Of a DNA stretch of 64,000 nucleotides, positions 37,044-45,900 are shown piece by piece. Made by a program: the position numbers and the translations under genes. The DNA comes from Bacillota bacterium. Its GTDB lineage: Bacteria; Bacillota; Clostridia; Christensenellales; SZUA-584. Where the stretch lies: positions 1 through 64,000 of the forward strand of contig JAEYKW010000014.1 of the NCBI GenBank assembly GCA_023408075.1, read 5' to 3'. A model generated the notes under the pieces. That model was given only the letters and a program-made list of their open reading frames with translations. It made no database searches and was not told the origin of the DNA. Position 1 is the stretch's first letter. Each line of letters begins with the position of its first letter.

Positions 37044-37082
37044 AGCGCAGGGGACCCATTAAAGTTTGTTGACAAACCGGTC

Positions 37083-37112
37083 TTGAAAAGTTTGGCATAG
37101 CTATGCTATAAT
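37083..37112 (+). promoter_or_regulatory. Promoter of the pheST T-box transcript
   Basis: TTGAAA (37083-37088), 18 bases, TATAAT (37107-37112). The upstream TTGACA at 37069 is too far from the -10 to be the partner. Confidence 0.6.
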
Positions 37113-37117
37113 GCGAG

Positions 37118-37341
37118 CATTAAATGCATTGATGCCTGATAAGACCCGTGCACACCGCAGGAACTAAGAGACGGACGCCTCGGCTGAAAGCGCCCGCCTG
37201 CACGCATGGAGGATATTCACAGGCTGAGCAGCCCTTGTATAAAGGGCCGGGCCGCTTCGTTAAAGGCGCAGAAGGCTTTGCTGCAGGCAAGGCGAATTTG
37301 GGTGGTACCGCGGACTTTCGCCCCAAGGCGATAGTCTTTTT
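37118..37341 (+). promoter_or_regulatory. Phe-specific T-box leader with terminator
   Basis: The conserved antiterminator motif TTTGGGTGGTACCGCGG lies at 37297-37313. The competing terminator is GACTTTCGCC-ccaa-GGCGATAGTC (37313-37336) followed by TTTTT. The base of stem I is GCCTG (37134-37138) with CAGGC (37220-37224), and just inside it lies TTC (37216-37218), a phenylalanine codon in the right place for the specifier. Uncharged tRNA-Phe should favour antitermination. This fits the pheST genes downstream, although about 415 bases of repeats separate the terminator from pheS. Confidence 0.9.
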
Positions 37342-37354
37342 ATATTTAAAGGCA

Positions 37355-37625
37355 AAGCCGTCACCTTGGGGGAAGGCAGTGCGCAGCACCGGATGAGGGT
37401 TATTCAATGGTTTATGATAACACCTCGTCAGCCGCCTGTCGGAGACACGGGCTGCTGACAAAGTACAAAGTGTCATTTTGAGTGAGCGTAAGCGATCGAA
37501 AAATCCCATGTTAAAACGCGTTGAGCCGTGGGATGCTTACGTCGCTACGCTCATCAGCATGACAGAACGGGGTTTTTCATCAAGCTAAGGCGCCTGTCGG
37601 CGACAGCTTCCCCTCTGAGGGGAAG
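37355..37625. repeat. Family A repeat, copy 2, split by a family B insertion
   Basis: The left part (37355-37440) matches copy 1 at 126-219: GGGGGAAGG, a hairpin block, GGATGAGGGT, then ACACCTCGTCAGCC. The right part (37592-37622) gives GCCTGTCGGCGACAGC and CCCCTCTGAGGGG. Between them sits the family B element. GCCTGTCGGnGACA occurs on both sides of that insertion (37434-37447 and 37592-37605), like a target duplication. Confidence 0.65.
37450..37586. repeat. Family B mobile repeat, copy 2
   Basis: This copy is about 137 bp and begins GGCTGCTGACAAAGTAC, contains GTCATTTTGAGTGAGCG and ATCCCATGTTAAAACGCG, and ends TTTTTCATCAAGCT, closely matching 12421-12570. The main difference is a 13-bp shorter middle. 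It is nested inside a family A repeat. Confidence 0.75.
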
Positions 37626-37757
37626 CCTTATCAGCGGCAGACCAGCATTAATACGTTGATGTGTATCAGGCATGATGACCTCGGCCCGCCCGGGAAGCTG
37701 CGGCGGGATAAAACAAAAAGTACACCGTCTCCTTTGAGGCGGTTTGAAGGAGATATC

Positions 37758-38780
37758 ATGGAGAACGAACTCAAAGCGTTGCAGGAAAGTGCGCTCGAAC
37801 AGATCAAAAGCTGTGCCACAGCGGCAGATATCGAAGCCGTCCGCGTCCGGCTGCTCGGCAAAAAGGGCGAGCTGACCGCATCGCTGCGCAGCATGAAAGA
37901 CCTGCCGGAAGACCAGCGCCCGCTGTTTGGCAAGCATGTCAACGAGGTCAGAGACGTGCTGACACAGGCGATTGACGACAAGGCGAGCGAGCTTAAAAGA
38001 GTGGAAAAAGAAGAGCGCCTGCAGGCGGAAGGTGTCGATATCACGCTGCCGGGCAAAAAGCGCAGCATCGGCGGCTTGCACCCGCTGACGCGCATTTATT
38101 ATGAGCTGCGCGATATATTTGTGAGCATGGGCTTCTCCGTGATGGACGGCCCCGAGGTGGAGTACGACAAATACAGCTTCGAGATGCTCAACATCCCCAA
38201 GGAGCACCCCGCGCGCGATATGCAGGATACATTCTATGTGACGGAGGATATCGTGCTGCGCCCGCATACATCGCCGGTGCAGATAAGAACGATGCTGAGC
38301 CAAAAACCGCCGATCCGCATGATATGCCCCGGGCGCGTGTACCGCAGCGACGACGTGGATGCGACGCATTCACCCGTGTTCAACCAGATTGAAGGGCTTG
38401 TGGTGGGGCACGACATCAGCCTCTCGCATCTCAAATGGACGCTGGATACGGTCTTGAAGGAGTTCTACGGCGAAGACACGAAAACGAAATTCCGGCCGGG
38501 GCACTTCCCGTTTACGGAACCGAGTGCCGAGGTGGACGCGACGTGCGCCAAGTGCCACGGACAGGGCTGCGGCGTGTGCAAGGGCACCGGCATGATCGAG
38601 GTGCTGGGTTGCGGCATGGTGCACCCGACGGTGCTCAGAAACTGCGGTATCGATCCTGAGGTGTATTCGGGGTTCGCGTTCGGCATGGGACTGGACAGAC
38701 TCGCAACGATCAAATATGGCATAACGGATATCCGCCTGCTCTTCGAGAACGACATCCGTTTTCTGTCCCAGTTCAAATAG
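37758..38780 (+). CDS. pheS: Phenylalanyl-tRNA synthetase alpha subunit
   Basis: The catalytic subunit of the alpha2beta2 enzyme. The 340 residues have an N-terminal coiled coil (about 1-85), the class II motif 2 region (MICPGRVYRSDDVDATHSPVFNQIEG), FRPGHFPFTEPSAEVD and motif 3 GFAFGMGLDRLATIKYG. AAGGAG seven bases before ATG 37758 fixes the start within a longer open frame. Regulation is by the Phe T-box leader. pheT follows 12 bases downstream. Confidence 0.97.
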   Translation: MENELKALQESALEQIKSCATAADIEAVRVRLLGKKGELTASLRSMKDLPEDQRPLFGKHVNEVRDVLTQAIDDKASELKRVEKEERLQAEGVDITLPGKKRSIGGLHPLTRIYYELRDIFVSMGFSVMDGPEVEYDKYSFEMLNIPKEHPARDMQDTFYVTEDIVLRPHTSPVQIRTMLSQKPPIRMICPGRVYRSDDVDATHSPVFNQIEGLVVGHDISLSHLKWTLDTVLKEFYGEDTKTKFRPGHFPFTEPSAEVDATCAKCHGQGCGVCKGTGMIEVLGCGMVHPTVLRNCGIDPEVYSGFAFGMGLDRLATIKYGITDIRLLFENDIRFLSQFK

Positions 38781-38792
38781 GAGGAATGAATT

Positions 38793-41171
38793 ATGATAGC
38801 ACCATACAAATGGCTGTGTGATTATGTGGATATGGATATTTCGCCTGAGGCTCTCGCGCAAAAGCTCATCATGACGGGCAGCGCCGTAGACGGCTGCAAG
38901 GAGCTCGGCGCGGGTCTCAATAACGTGATTATCGGGCGCATCGAAACGATAAAGAAGCATCCCGACGCGGATAAGCTGCACGTGTGCGAGGTCAGCGTGG
39001 GCACCGAAACGCTGCAGATTGTCTGCGGCGCAAGCAATATATTCGAAGGCGCGCTGGTGCCTGTCGCGATGATCGGCGCGAGCCTGCCGAACGGCATCAC
39101 GATTGCCAAAAGCAAGCTGCGCGGCGTGTTCTCCTTCGGCATGCTCTGCTCCGGGCAGGAGCTCGGCCTGGGCGCCGGGGACTATCCGGGTGCGGATGTG
39201 GACGGCATCATGATCATTAAGGATGATGCGGCGCTCGGTACGCCGCTGCGCGAGCTGCTGGGCCTCAACGATACGATACTCGAAATTGAAGTGGGCGCCA
39301 ACCGACCCGACTGCCTGTCGATCATCGGAGTGGCGCGCGAATGTGCCGTTTCGCTCGGCAAGAGCATGACGCTGCCCGATCTGAGCTATACGGAAGCGGG
39401 CGGCCATATCGGCGATTATGTCAAAGTTGAGGTGAGGGACAGCGACCTTTGCCTGCGGTATATCGCGCGGGCCGTGAAAAACGTGAAAATCGGGCCGTCG
39501 CCGAAATGGCTCAAAGACCGCTTGAATACGGCGGGCGTCAGATCGATCAACAACATCGTGGACATCACGAATTTCGTGATGCTCGAAACGGGCCAGCCGA
39601 TGCACGCGTTTGATTATCAGGATATTCGCGGCGGGCAGATCGTCGTTCGGCGCGCTGAGAACGGTGAAAAAATCATGACCCTCGACGGCAAGGAGCGCGC
39701 GCTCTCCGGCGACATGCTGATGATCTGCGACGCGCAGGGGCCGATCGGCATTGCGGGCGTGATGGGCGGCGAAAATTCCGAAATCAAGGACGACACGGCA
39801 ACGGTCATATTCGAGTCCGCGAAGTTCATGCACAGCAACGTGCGCCGCACGGCACGGTCGCTTGGTCTTCAGACGGAATCGGCGATGCGCTTTTCCAAGG
39901 GCATCGATCCCGTGGGCTGCAAAACGGCGATGGACAGAGCGCTGCACCTCGTGCAGCAGCTCGCGTGCGGCGAAATCGTTTCGGGCGAGGTCGATATCCT
40001 CTCCGTGGATCTGTCGCCAAGACAGGTTGCCGTCAATGCGGATAACATCAATACGAAGCTCGGCACGGACATCGCGCCGCAGACGATGGCGGCGCTTATC
40101 AGCCGCGCGTTTATCCCGGCAAAGCTGAACGGACAGACACTGATATGTGATATCCCAAGCTTTCGCGCAGATGTGTCTCTGGGTGAGGACATCGCCGAGG
40201 AAGTGGCGCGTATATACGGTTACGACAACATTCCGCTCAAAGAAATGGTGGGCGAGGTCACGCGGGGCATCTATTCCGAGGATGAGAAGACGATTGACAA
40301 GGCGCGCGTGGTGCTGCGCAGCCTCGGCTGCTATGAATGCGTGACATATTCATTCGGGTCTCTTGCCGATATTGAAAAGCTCGGCGTGAAGGAACTGCGC
40401 AATGCTGTGAAAATATTAAATCCGCTCGGCGACGATCAGGCATATATGCGTACGTCGCCGCTGCCCGATATGCTCAAGGTGGTCGCGAACAACATCAACA
40501 AAAAAGTGCCGGATATCCGGCTCTTCGAATCGGGCCGCATCTATCTGCCGTCTTCCGACGAAAAGGAACTGCCCGAAGAACGCAAGTATATCTGCATTGC
40601 GCTCAGCGGTGATGAGGATTTCTTCTCGCTCAAGGGTGTGCTCGAAAACCTGTTCGACGCGTTCGGCATTAAGAGCCTGCGCTATATGAGCGACGCGGCC
40701 GACTATTATCATCCGGGCAGGAAGGCCTGCGTTTATGCGGGCGGCAGCAAGCTCGGCGAGTTCGGCGAGGTTTATCCCGATGTGGCTGCGGCTTTCGGCA
40801 TCAGCAAACGCGTGTATGTCGTGGAGATTGGCCTCAAGGCGCTTTGTGAAGCCGCCGACGATGCGGTGAAATACGAGCCGCTGCCCAAATATCCGGCGGT
40901 GGAAAGAGACATCGCGCTGATTGTGAATGCCGATGTGACATCGGGCAGCCTGCTGGAATGCATCCGCAAAAATGCGGGCGAGTATTTTGAAAGCGCGTCG
41001 CTGTTCGATATCTATACGGGAGAAAAGCTCGGCACCGGCAAGAAGAGCCTTGCGTACAACATCGTCTTCCGCGCGAAGGACCGCACGCTGATGGATGAAG
41101 AGGTCAATGCCGCAAGAGATGCCGTTGTGGCCGCTGCCGCGCGTGAGCTGGGCGCGAAACTGCGCGATTGA
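38793..41171 (+). CDS. pheT: Phenylalanyl-tRNA synthetase beta subunit
   Basis: The 792-residue beta subunit, responsible for tRNA-Phe binding and editing of mischarged tyrosine. It has an N-terminal tRNA-binding (EMAP-like) domain at about 40-150 (KKHPDADKLHVCEVSVG), the B3/4 editing domain, the B5 domain and a C-terminal anticodon-binding FDX-ACB domain (YPAVERDIALIV near 690). Length is typical. AGGAGG precedes the ATG. It is co-transcribed with pheS. Confidence 0.97.
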   Translation: MIAPYKWLCDYVDMDISPEALAQKLIMTGSAVDGCKELGAGLNNVIIGRIETIKKHPDADKLHVCEVSVGTETLQIVCGASNIFEGALVPVAMIGASLPNGITIAKSKLRGVFSFGMLCSGQELGLGAGDYPGADVDGIMIIKDDAALGTPLRELLGLNDTILEIEVGANRPDCLSIIGVARECAVSLGKSMTLPDLSYTEAGGHIGDYVKVEVRDSDLCLRYIARAVKNVKIGPSPKWLKDRLNTAGVRSINNIVDITNFVMLETGQPMHAFDYQDIRGGQIVVRRAENGEKIMTLDGKERALSGDMLMICDAQGPIGIAGVMGGENSEIKDDTATVIFESAKFMHSNVRRTARSLGLQTESAMRFSKGIDPVGCKTAMDRALHLVQQLACGEIVSGEVDILSVDLSPRQVAVNADNINTKLGTDIAPQTMAALISRAFIPAKLNGQTLICDIPSFRADVSLGEDIAEEVARIYGYDNIPLKEMVGEVTRGIYSEDEKTIDKARVVLRSLGCYECVTYSFGSLADIEKLGVKELRNAVKILNPLGDDQAYMRTSPLPDMLKVVANNINKKVPDIRLFESGRIYLPSSDEKELPEERKYICIALSGDEDFFSLKGVLENLFDAFGIKSLRYMSDAADYYHPGRKACVYAGGSKLGEFGEVYPDVAAAFGISKRVYVVEIGLKALCEAADDAVKYEPLPKYPAVERDIALIVNADVTSGSLLECIRKNAGEYFESASLFDIYTGEKLGTGKKSLAYNIVFRAKDRTLMDEEVNAARDAVVAAAARELGAKLRD

Positions 41172-41217
41172 GGGCCGCTTAATATGTAATTAACACTACA
41201 TTTTGTACCATGTGTTA

Positions 41218-41246
41218 TTGAAATATTCATTATCTTGGTATATAAT
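41218..41246 (+). promoter_or_regulatory. Sigma-A promoter of zapA
   Basis: TTGAAA (41218-41223), 17 bases, TATAAT (41241-41246). It overlaps the 5' part of a longer reading frame and so supports the downstream zapA start at 41280. Confidence 0.8.
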
Positions 41247-41279
41247 GACGCCATAATAGATGTTGGGGTGTTGGGTGTT

Positions 41280-41633
41280 ATGGATAAAACACGGACGATG
41301 GTTAAAATTTGCGGCAAAGAATATGTGATGGCCGGGTTTGAGAGCGAGGAGTATATCCACCGCGTCGCTATTTATGTGGACCGGAAAATGTCGGAGCTTA
41401 AGAATCAGTATATCAATCTGAACCCCAATACGCTCTCGGTGCTGACGGCTATCAACGTCGCGGACGACCTTTTGAAGCTGCAGGAGCAGTTTGACGCGCT
41501 CAGCAAGGACTATGCCGAGATGAGCGAGGAGTTAAAGCGGCTCAAGATCGGTGCGACGATCGATAAGGATCACCGGTCCAATGTGTCGGCGATCAAAAAG
41601 GATAAGAGCCAGTTGTTCGACGGGTACAAATAA
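41280..41633 (+). CDS. zapA: Cell division protein ZapA
   Basis: A 117-residue protein promoting FtsZ bundling at the division ring. It has the ZapA N-terminal beta-hairpin (MVKICGKEYVMAGFESEEYIHRVA), then a long helix for the coiled-coil tetramer. Starting at ATG 41280 removes 15 residues that would be read from inside the promoter. The position after pheT is common in Firmicutes. A strong terminator follows. Confidence 0.88.
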   Translation: MDKTRTMVKICGKEYVMAGFESEEYIHRVAIYVDRKMSELKNQYINLNPNTLSVLTAINVADDLLKLQEQFDALSKDYAEMSEELKRLKIGATIDKDHRSNVSAIKKDKSQLFDGYK

Positions 41634-41649
41634 CTTTTGAGCAAGACGG

Positions 41650-41681
41650 ATAAGCGTACCTGTTTGGTGCGCTTATTTTTT
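41650..41681 (+). terminator. Terminator after zapA
   Basis: ATAAGCGTACC-tgttt-GGTGCGCTTAT (one mismatch) is followed by TTTTT. Confidence 0.85.
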
Positions 41682-41721
41682 AGCCGGAAGACGATGTTTA
41701 CAGTTTCGACACATTGTGCCG

Positions 41722-41750
41722 TTGAAATGGATAATCGCTCGGGATATACT
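41722..41750 (+). promoter_or_regulatory. Sigma-A promoter of the M50-scpAB operon
   Basis: TTGAAA (41722-41727), 17 bases, TATACT (41745-41750), about 30 bases before the M50 protease ATG. Confidence 0.75.
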
Positions 41751-41780
41751 GGATACACATCTTAGTATTGGAGAGGTAGA

Positions 41781-42455
41781 ATGGGAAACTTTCTTAGCAA
41801 CACGCCTATGAGCCTGCTGGTGTCGGGGCATTTTGAAGCCTTTGCGCTTCAAGTGCTGTATATGCTTCCGGCTTTGGTTATCGCGCTTTCGTTTCATGAA
41901 GCGGCACACGCTTGGATGGCAAATAAAATGGGTGATCCGACGGCGAAAAATTTAGGCCGGGTCACGCTTGACCCGACAAAGCATATCGACCTGTTCGGGT
42001 TCATTTGTTTTATTTTGATCGGCTTTGGATGGGGTAAACCGTGCCCGACGAACCCGCGCAACTATTACAACTATAAAAAAGCAAATATTCTCGTGGCGCT
42101 TTCGGGTGTTACAGTTAATTTGATATTGTCATTCATTTTCTATGTGATTTTCTTTGTTCTCAACATAGCCGGTGTTAATATAGATATTCTCAACACGGTT
42201 ATCTTTTACATCATCCTCATGAATATCGTGCTTTGTTTTTTCAATCTCATACCCATTCCGCCGCTGGACGGGCATCATTTAATCAGCGGCTTCATAGCCA
42301 GAAGAAGCCCACGGTTATTTATGTATTATAAGCAGTACGGATATTTCGTATTGCTTGCGCTGCTGTTCTTTACGGATGTGATTCAGATTGCGCTGAATTT
42401 TCTGACAGGCAGTGTATTGGCATTTTATAATTTGATTTTCGGACTGTTTGTATGA
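41781..42455 (+). CDS. Site-2-protease-like M50 family metalloprotease
   Basis: A 224-residue membrane zinc protease. The first helix carries the metal motif HEAAH (S-F-H-E-A-A-H), and a later helix carries FNLIPIPPLDGHH, the second zinc-ligand segment. About five membrane helices are present and no PDZ domain, as in the minimal YwhC-like group. It probably cleaves membrane-embedded substrates; the target is unknown. GGAGAGG precedes the ATG. Its stop overlaps scpA by four bases, the standard clostridial order. Confidence 0.92.
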   Translation: MGNFLSNTPMSLLVSGHFEAFALQVLYMLPALVIALSFHEAAHAWMANKMGDPTAKNLGRVTLDPTKHIDLFGFICFILIGFGWGKPCPTNPRNYYNYKKANILVALSGVTVNLILSFIFYVIFFVLNIAGVNIDILNTVIFYIILMNIVLCFFNLIPIPPLDGHHLISGFIARRSPRLFMYYKQYGYFVLLALLFFTDVIQIALNFLTGSVLAFYNLIFGLFV

Positions 42456-43192
42456 TGCAGGCCGAATACAAAGTCCAAATTGAACATTTTGAAGGCCCGC
42501 TCGATCTGCTGCTGCATCTCATCGGCCGCGCACGCATCGACATCGAGCAGATTTTCGTGTCCGAGGTGACGGGGCAGTATCTTGATTACATCGCCGATAT
42601 GCCCTCGCTCTCGATGGACCGCGCCAGCGAATTCATCGAGATGGCCGCGACGCTTGTCTATATCAAATCGCGTATGATACTGCCGTGCGAGCCTGCTGCG
42701 GAAGGGGAAGAGGAAGACCCTGAGCGGGAATTGATTGACCGCCTTAAGATTTACAAGGTGTACAAGGATGCCGCTTTGGCGCTAAAGGACCGTGAAGCCG
42801 CCGGGCTCGATGTGTATTATAAGCTGCCCGAAGAGGTCTCGTTCGGCGAGGAAAAATGGGAAATCGAGCAGATGACGCTCGACAGCCTCTGCGACGCCTA
42901 CAGGGAAGTGCTGCATAGACTGCCGGATGCCAACTATGAGCGCATTGAAGAGGTTCAGATACAAAAGGATCTGTTCACCGTAAAAGAACGGACGCGCCAT
43001 ATATTAAAGACGCTCGGGCGCATGGGCAGCGCTTCGTTTTTTTCGCTGTTTGCCCAGAGCCGCACTCGCCTTGAAGTGGCGGTAACGTTTTTGGCGCTGC
43101 TTGAGCTTCTTCATAAAAATCTCGTATCGATCAGCCAGGAAGCGTGTTATCAGGATATCATCATCACAAGGAAAGAAGAGGTTGCGGTTTGA
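42452..43192 (+). CDS. scpA: Segregation and condensation protein A
   Basis: The 246-residue kleisin that bridges SMC heads in chromosome condensation. It opens with YKVQIEHFEGPLDLLLHLI, the diagnostic kleisin N-terminus, followed by YLDYIADMPS and AATLVYIKSRMILP. Length is normal. Two adjacent ATGs (42452, 42455) are possible. It overlaps the preceding gene and scpB. Confidence 0.96.
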   Translation: MMQAEYKVQIEHFEGPLDLLLHLIGRARIDIEQIFVSEVTGQYLDYIADMPSLSMDRASEFIEMAATLVYIKSRMILPCEPAAEGEEEDPERELIDRLKIYKVYKDAALALKDREAAGLDVYYKLPEEVSFGEEKWEIEQMTLDSLCDAYREVLHRLPDANYERIEEVQIQKDLFTVKERTRHILKTLGRMGSASFFSLFAQSRTRLEVAVTFLALLELLHKNLVSISQEACYQDIIITRKEEVAV

Positions 43193-43707
43193 GCGAACAG
43201 GAAATCATCAGCACCATAGAGAGCATACTCTTTGTGTCGGGGGATGCCGTGGATATCGCAGAGCTCGCAGCAGCTCTTGAAATTGAGCCCGATACGCTCA
43301 AAGCCGCTGTCGATGCGGAGATTAAACGCAGGCAGCAGCAAAATTCCGGCATACTGATTACGCGCGTGGATGACAAGCTGCAGCTTTGCTCGAACATGGC
43401 TTACGCACCTTATATTGAAAACGTTCTTCAGCCCGTGAAGAAATCGCGCCTGTCCCAATCCATGGTGGAAACGCTTGCGATCATCGCATATAAACAGCCC
43501 ATCACGCGCTATGAGATCGAGCAGATTCGCGGCGTCAAAAGCAACTATTCCGTCGCGACGCTGATTGAAAAAGGCCTGATACTGCGGGCGGGCAAAAAAA
43601 AGACGCTCGGAAATCCCGTGCTGTATACCACAAGCGATGAGTTTTTGCGGCATTTCCAGCTGCGTTCGCTGGATGATCTGCCGCCGATCAATGAAGCCGA
43701 GTCCTGA
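43189..43707 (+). CDS. scpB: Segregation and condensation protein B
   Basis: The 172-residue winged-helix partner of ScpA. It begins SEQEIISTIESILFVSGDAV and contains ETLAIIAYKQPITRYEIEQIRGVKS, the signature segment. The start is read as TTG 43189, overlapping the scpA stop (TTGA) with AGAGG upstream. The frame is open further left, but that would extend well into scpA. Confidence 0.93.
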   Translation: MSEQEIISTIESILFVSGDAVDIAELAAALEIEPDTLKAAVDAEIKRRQQQNSGILITRVDDKLQLCSNMAYAPYIENVLQPVKKSRLSQSMVETLAIIAYKQPITRYEIEQIRGVKSNYSVATLIEKGLILRAGKKKTLGNPVLYTTSDEFLRHFQLRSLDDLPPINEAES

Positions 43708-43799
43708 ATTTAATTCATTATTTAGATAATAATAACAACGTCGGTTCTTAATAAGGAGGCGTTGTTTTTATTATTGCCATATTAGCAGCCATAATCATT

Positions 43800-44324
43800 T
43801 TGATTGTTTTATTGGCGGTAAAAGTTCATGCCAAAGTGAGTTTTCATCACAACCGCATCAAAGCGGTGGTGACATGGCTTGCTGTTCCTTTGTTTAAAAG
43901 AGAGTTCGTGATCCGGCGGGACGAGGAAAAATTGTTCACGCTTCATGCGACTCAGAAAAAAGGCGAAGAGCTCACGTTTTCACTCGAAGATTTGATCCGT
44001 TTGTCGGCGCCGAAAAAGAAGAAAAAAGGCAACCTGAAAGAAGCTCTCAACTATCTTCATTCCAAGGCTTCGTACGATCTTAAAATTAAATTCGTCATCG
44101 GCGCCGAGGACGCGATGCTGACCGCACTGGCGTGCGGCTTGCTGCAAATGGTAATCGGCACGCTTTTCGCAATGCGCAAAAATAAAAGAATCGCATTAAA
44201 AGCGCCCGTCGTTCCGGAGTTTTCAAAACGGGCGCTTTGCTTTGACGGCGACTGCATAATCAAGGCATCTCCTGTTCATATTATGATTGGGTATATGATC
44301 TATAAAAAAACAATAAGGCGGTAA
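43800..44324 (+). CDS. DUF2953-like membrane-anchored protein
   Basis: A protein of about 174 residues resembling DUF2953 proteins, which are found beside ytfJ/gerW and scpB in spore-formers. From TTG 43800 the N-terminal helix is only half present (IVLLAVKVHAKVSF). A strong AAGGAGG at 43754-43759 lies about ten bases before an ATT codon (43770) in the same frame, which would give the full helix IIAILAAIIILIVLLAVKV. The true start may therefore be the rare codon ATT. The function is unknown; a sporulation role is inferred from its neighbours. Confidence 0.7.
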   Translation: MIVLLAVKVHAKVSFHHNRIKAVVTWLAVPLFKREFVIRRDEEKLFTLHATQKKGEELTFSLEDLIRLSAPKKKKKGNLKEALNYLHSKASYDLKIKFVIGAEDAMLTALACGLLQMVIGTLFAMRKNKRIALKAPVVPEFSKRALCFDGDCIIKASPVHIMIGYMIYKKTIRR

Positions 44325-44329
44325 GTGTT

Positions 44330-44725
44330 ATGCATCCAATTGAAAATATTATGCAGACGGCGATGAGCGAAATTAAGGAGATGGTCGATGTCAATACGGT
44401 GGTCGGCGATCCGGTGATTTCTACCGACGGCTCCACAATTATTCCGATATCCAAAGTCTCCTTCGGGTTTGTTTCCGGCGGCGGCGAATACGGCGAGGCC
44501 AAGGACAGCACGTCGGATGAATCAAAATATCCGTTCTCGGGGGGCGCAGGCTCGGGCGTTTGCATCACGCCGGTCGGATTTCTTGTGGTCAGCGAGGGCG
44601 ATGTGAAGCTGCTGCCGGTTTCGGGCAGAACATTGATGGATCAGGTGATGGAAACGGTGCCGCGCGTCATGACGGAAATCAAGGATGCGTTTCGCCGGTG
44701 CCGCAATGAAGAAGAGGCGGAATAA
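44330..44725 (+). CDS. ytfJ: GerW family sporulation protein
   Basis: A 131-residue protein of the YtfJ/GerW family, made during sporulation and needed for normal germination in Bacillus. Family text: NTVVGDPVISTDGSTIIPISKVSFGFVSGGGEY and a glycine-rich GGAGSGVCITPVGFLV. The ATG follows the DUF2953 stop by five bases. The carboxypeptidase gene starts inside its 3' end. Confidence 0.92.
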   Translation: MHPIENIMQTAMSEIKEMVDVNTVVGDPVISTDGSTIIPISKVSFGFVSGGGEYGEAKDSTSDESKYPFSGGAGSGVCITPVGFLVVSEGDVKLLPVSGRTLMDQVMETVPRVMTEIKDAFRRCRNEEEAE

Positions 44726-45881
44726 TTCATTGAAGCGTAATATTGCAAGAATCGCAGCGGTTTTACTTCTCTTTTCCGCCGTCTTTGCTTATAATACTCA
44801 TAACGCGAGAGCGGAAGGTGTGGATGTATCCGCAAACGCCGCCGTTGTGATGGAAGCCAACACCGGGCGCGTGCTCTTTGAGAAAAACGCGCATGATAAA
44901 ATGCCGATGGCTTCAACCACAAAGGTGATGACGGCGCTTGTCGCGCTGGAGTACGGCAATCCAAGCGATGTCGTGACCGTCAGCCAAAATGCAAGCGGCG
45001 TTGAAGGCTCGTCCATTTGGCTCTCAGTCGGAGAAAAGATGCCGCTGTCGGATATGCTTTACGGCCTCATGCTCGCATCGGGCAACGATGCGGCGGTCGC
45101 GATTGCCGAGCATGTGGGCGGCAGCGTGGATGCGTTTGTGGACATGATGAACAAAAAGGCTCAGGAAATCGGCGCGTACGACACGCATTTTATGAATCCG
45201 AACGGACTGCCCGTGGAAGGGCATTACACAACGGCGTATGACCTTGCTCTGATTTCGGCCTATGCGATGCGCAACCCGTCTTTCTGCGAAATTGTGAAGA
45301 CTCAGTATAAAACGCTGCCTTGGGAAGGCCACGAGTGGGACAGAGTCGTTAAAAATAAGAATAAGATTCTCTGGAACTATGAAGGCGGCAACGGCATAAA
45401 AACGGGCTTTACCAAGGAAGCCGGGCGGTGCTTGGCGGCTGCGGCTCAGCGCGACAATATGCAGCTGGTTTCGGTGGTGCTGAGCGCGCCAAATATGTTT
45501 GAAGACTGCATGGCACTGATGGACTACGGATTTGAAAACTATGAGAACAAGGTTATCGTGCAGCAAGGCGAGCTGATTGGCGACGTGGCTGTGGTTGAGG
45601 GCATGCAGGACAGCTTCTCCGTCTATACCGACAAGGAAATCTCGTATCCGCTGACGGAAGAGGAATACGGACAGATACAAAAGACCGTTCATCTCGAAGA
45701 AAAGGTGGAAGCGCCGGTCAGCAAAGGACAGGTTGTGGGCTCGGTCGATCTCTGGCTCGGAGAACAGAGGCTATGCTCGGTTGATCTTAAGTCAACAAGT
45801 CAGATCGGAGAAAACTCGTATCCATACAATCTCAATAAACTGCTCAAATTCTGGACAAAGGCATGGATACTGGATATGTAA
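44706..45881 (+). CDS. D-alanyl-D-alanine carboxypeptidase (DacF-like)
   Basis: A penicillin-binding protein 5-type enzyme that trims the terminal D-Ala of peptidoglycan stems. The 391 residues have an N-terminal signal/anchor (about 12-35) and the three active-site motifs STTK (in MASTTKVMTAL), SGN (ASGNDAA) and KTG (GIKTGFTKEAG). The C-terminal beta domain is present. Its place after ytfJ suggests the sporulation type DacF, but the sequence alone does not prove that. ATG 44706 is chosen; it overlaps ytfJ by 20 bases. Confidence 0.92.
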   Translation: MKKRRNNSLKRNIARIAAVLLLFSAVFAYNTHNARAEGVDVSANAAVVMEANTGRVLFEKNAHDKMPMASTTKVMTALVALEYGNPSDVVTVSQNASGVEGSSIWLSVGEKMPLSDMLYGLMLASGNDAAVAIAEHVGGSVDAFVDMMNKKAQEIGAYDTHFMNPNGLPVEGHYTTAYDLALISAYAMRNPSFCEIVKTQYKTLPWEGHEWDRVVKNKNKILWNYEGGNGIKTGFTKEAGRCLAAAAQRDNMQLVSVVLSAPNMFEDCMALMDYGFENYENKVIVQQGELIGDVAVVEGMQDSFSVYTDKEISYPLTEEEYGQIQKTVHLEEKVEAPVSKGQVVGSVDLWLGEQRLCSVDLKSTSQIGENSYPYNLNKLLKFWTKAWILDM

Positions 45882-45900
45882 AAATAGCAGGAGGGTTTTG

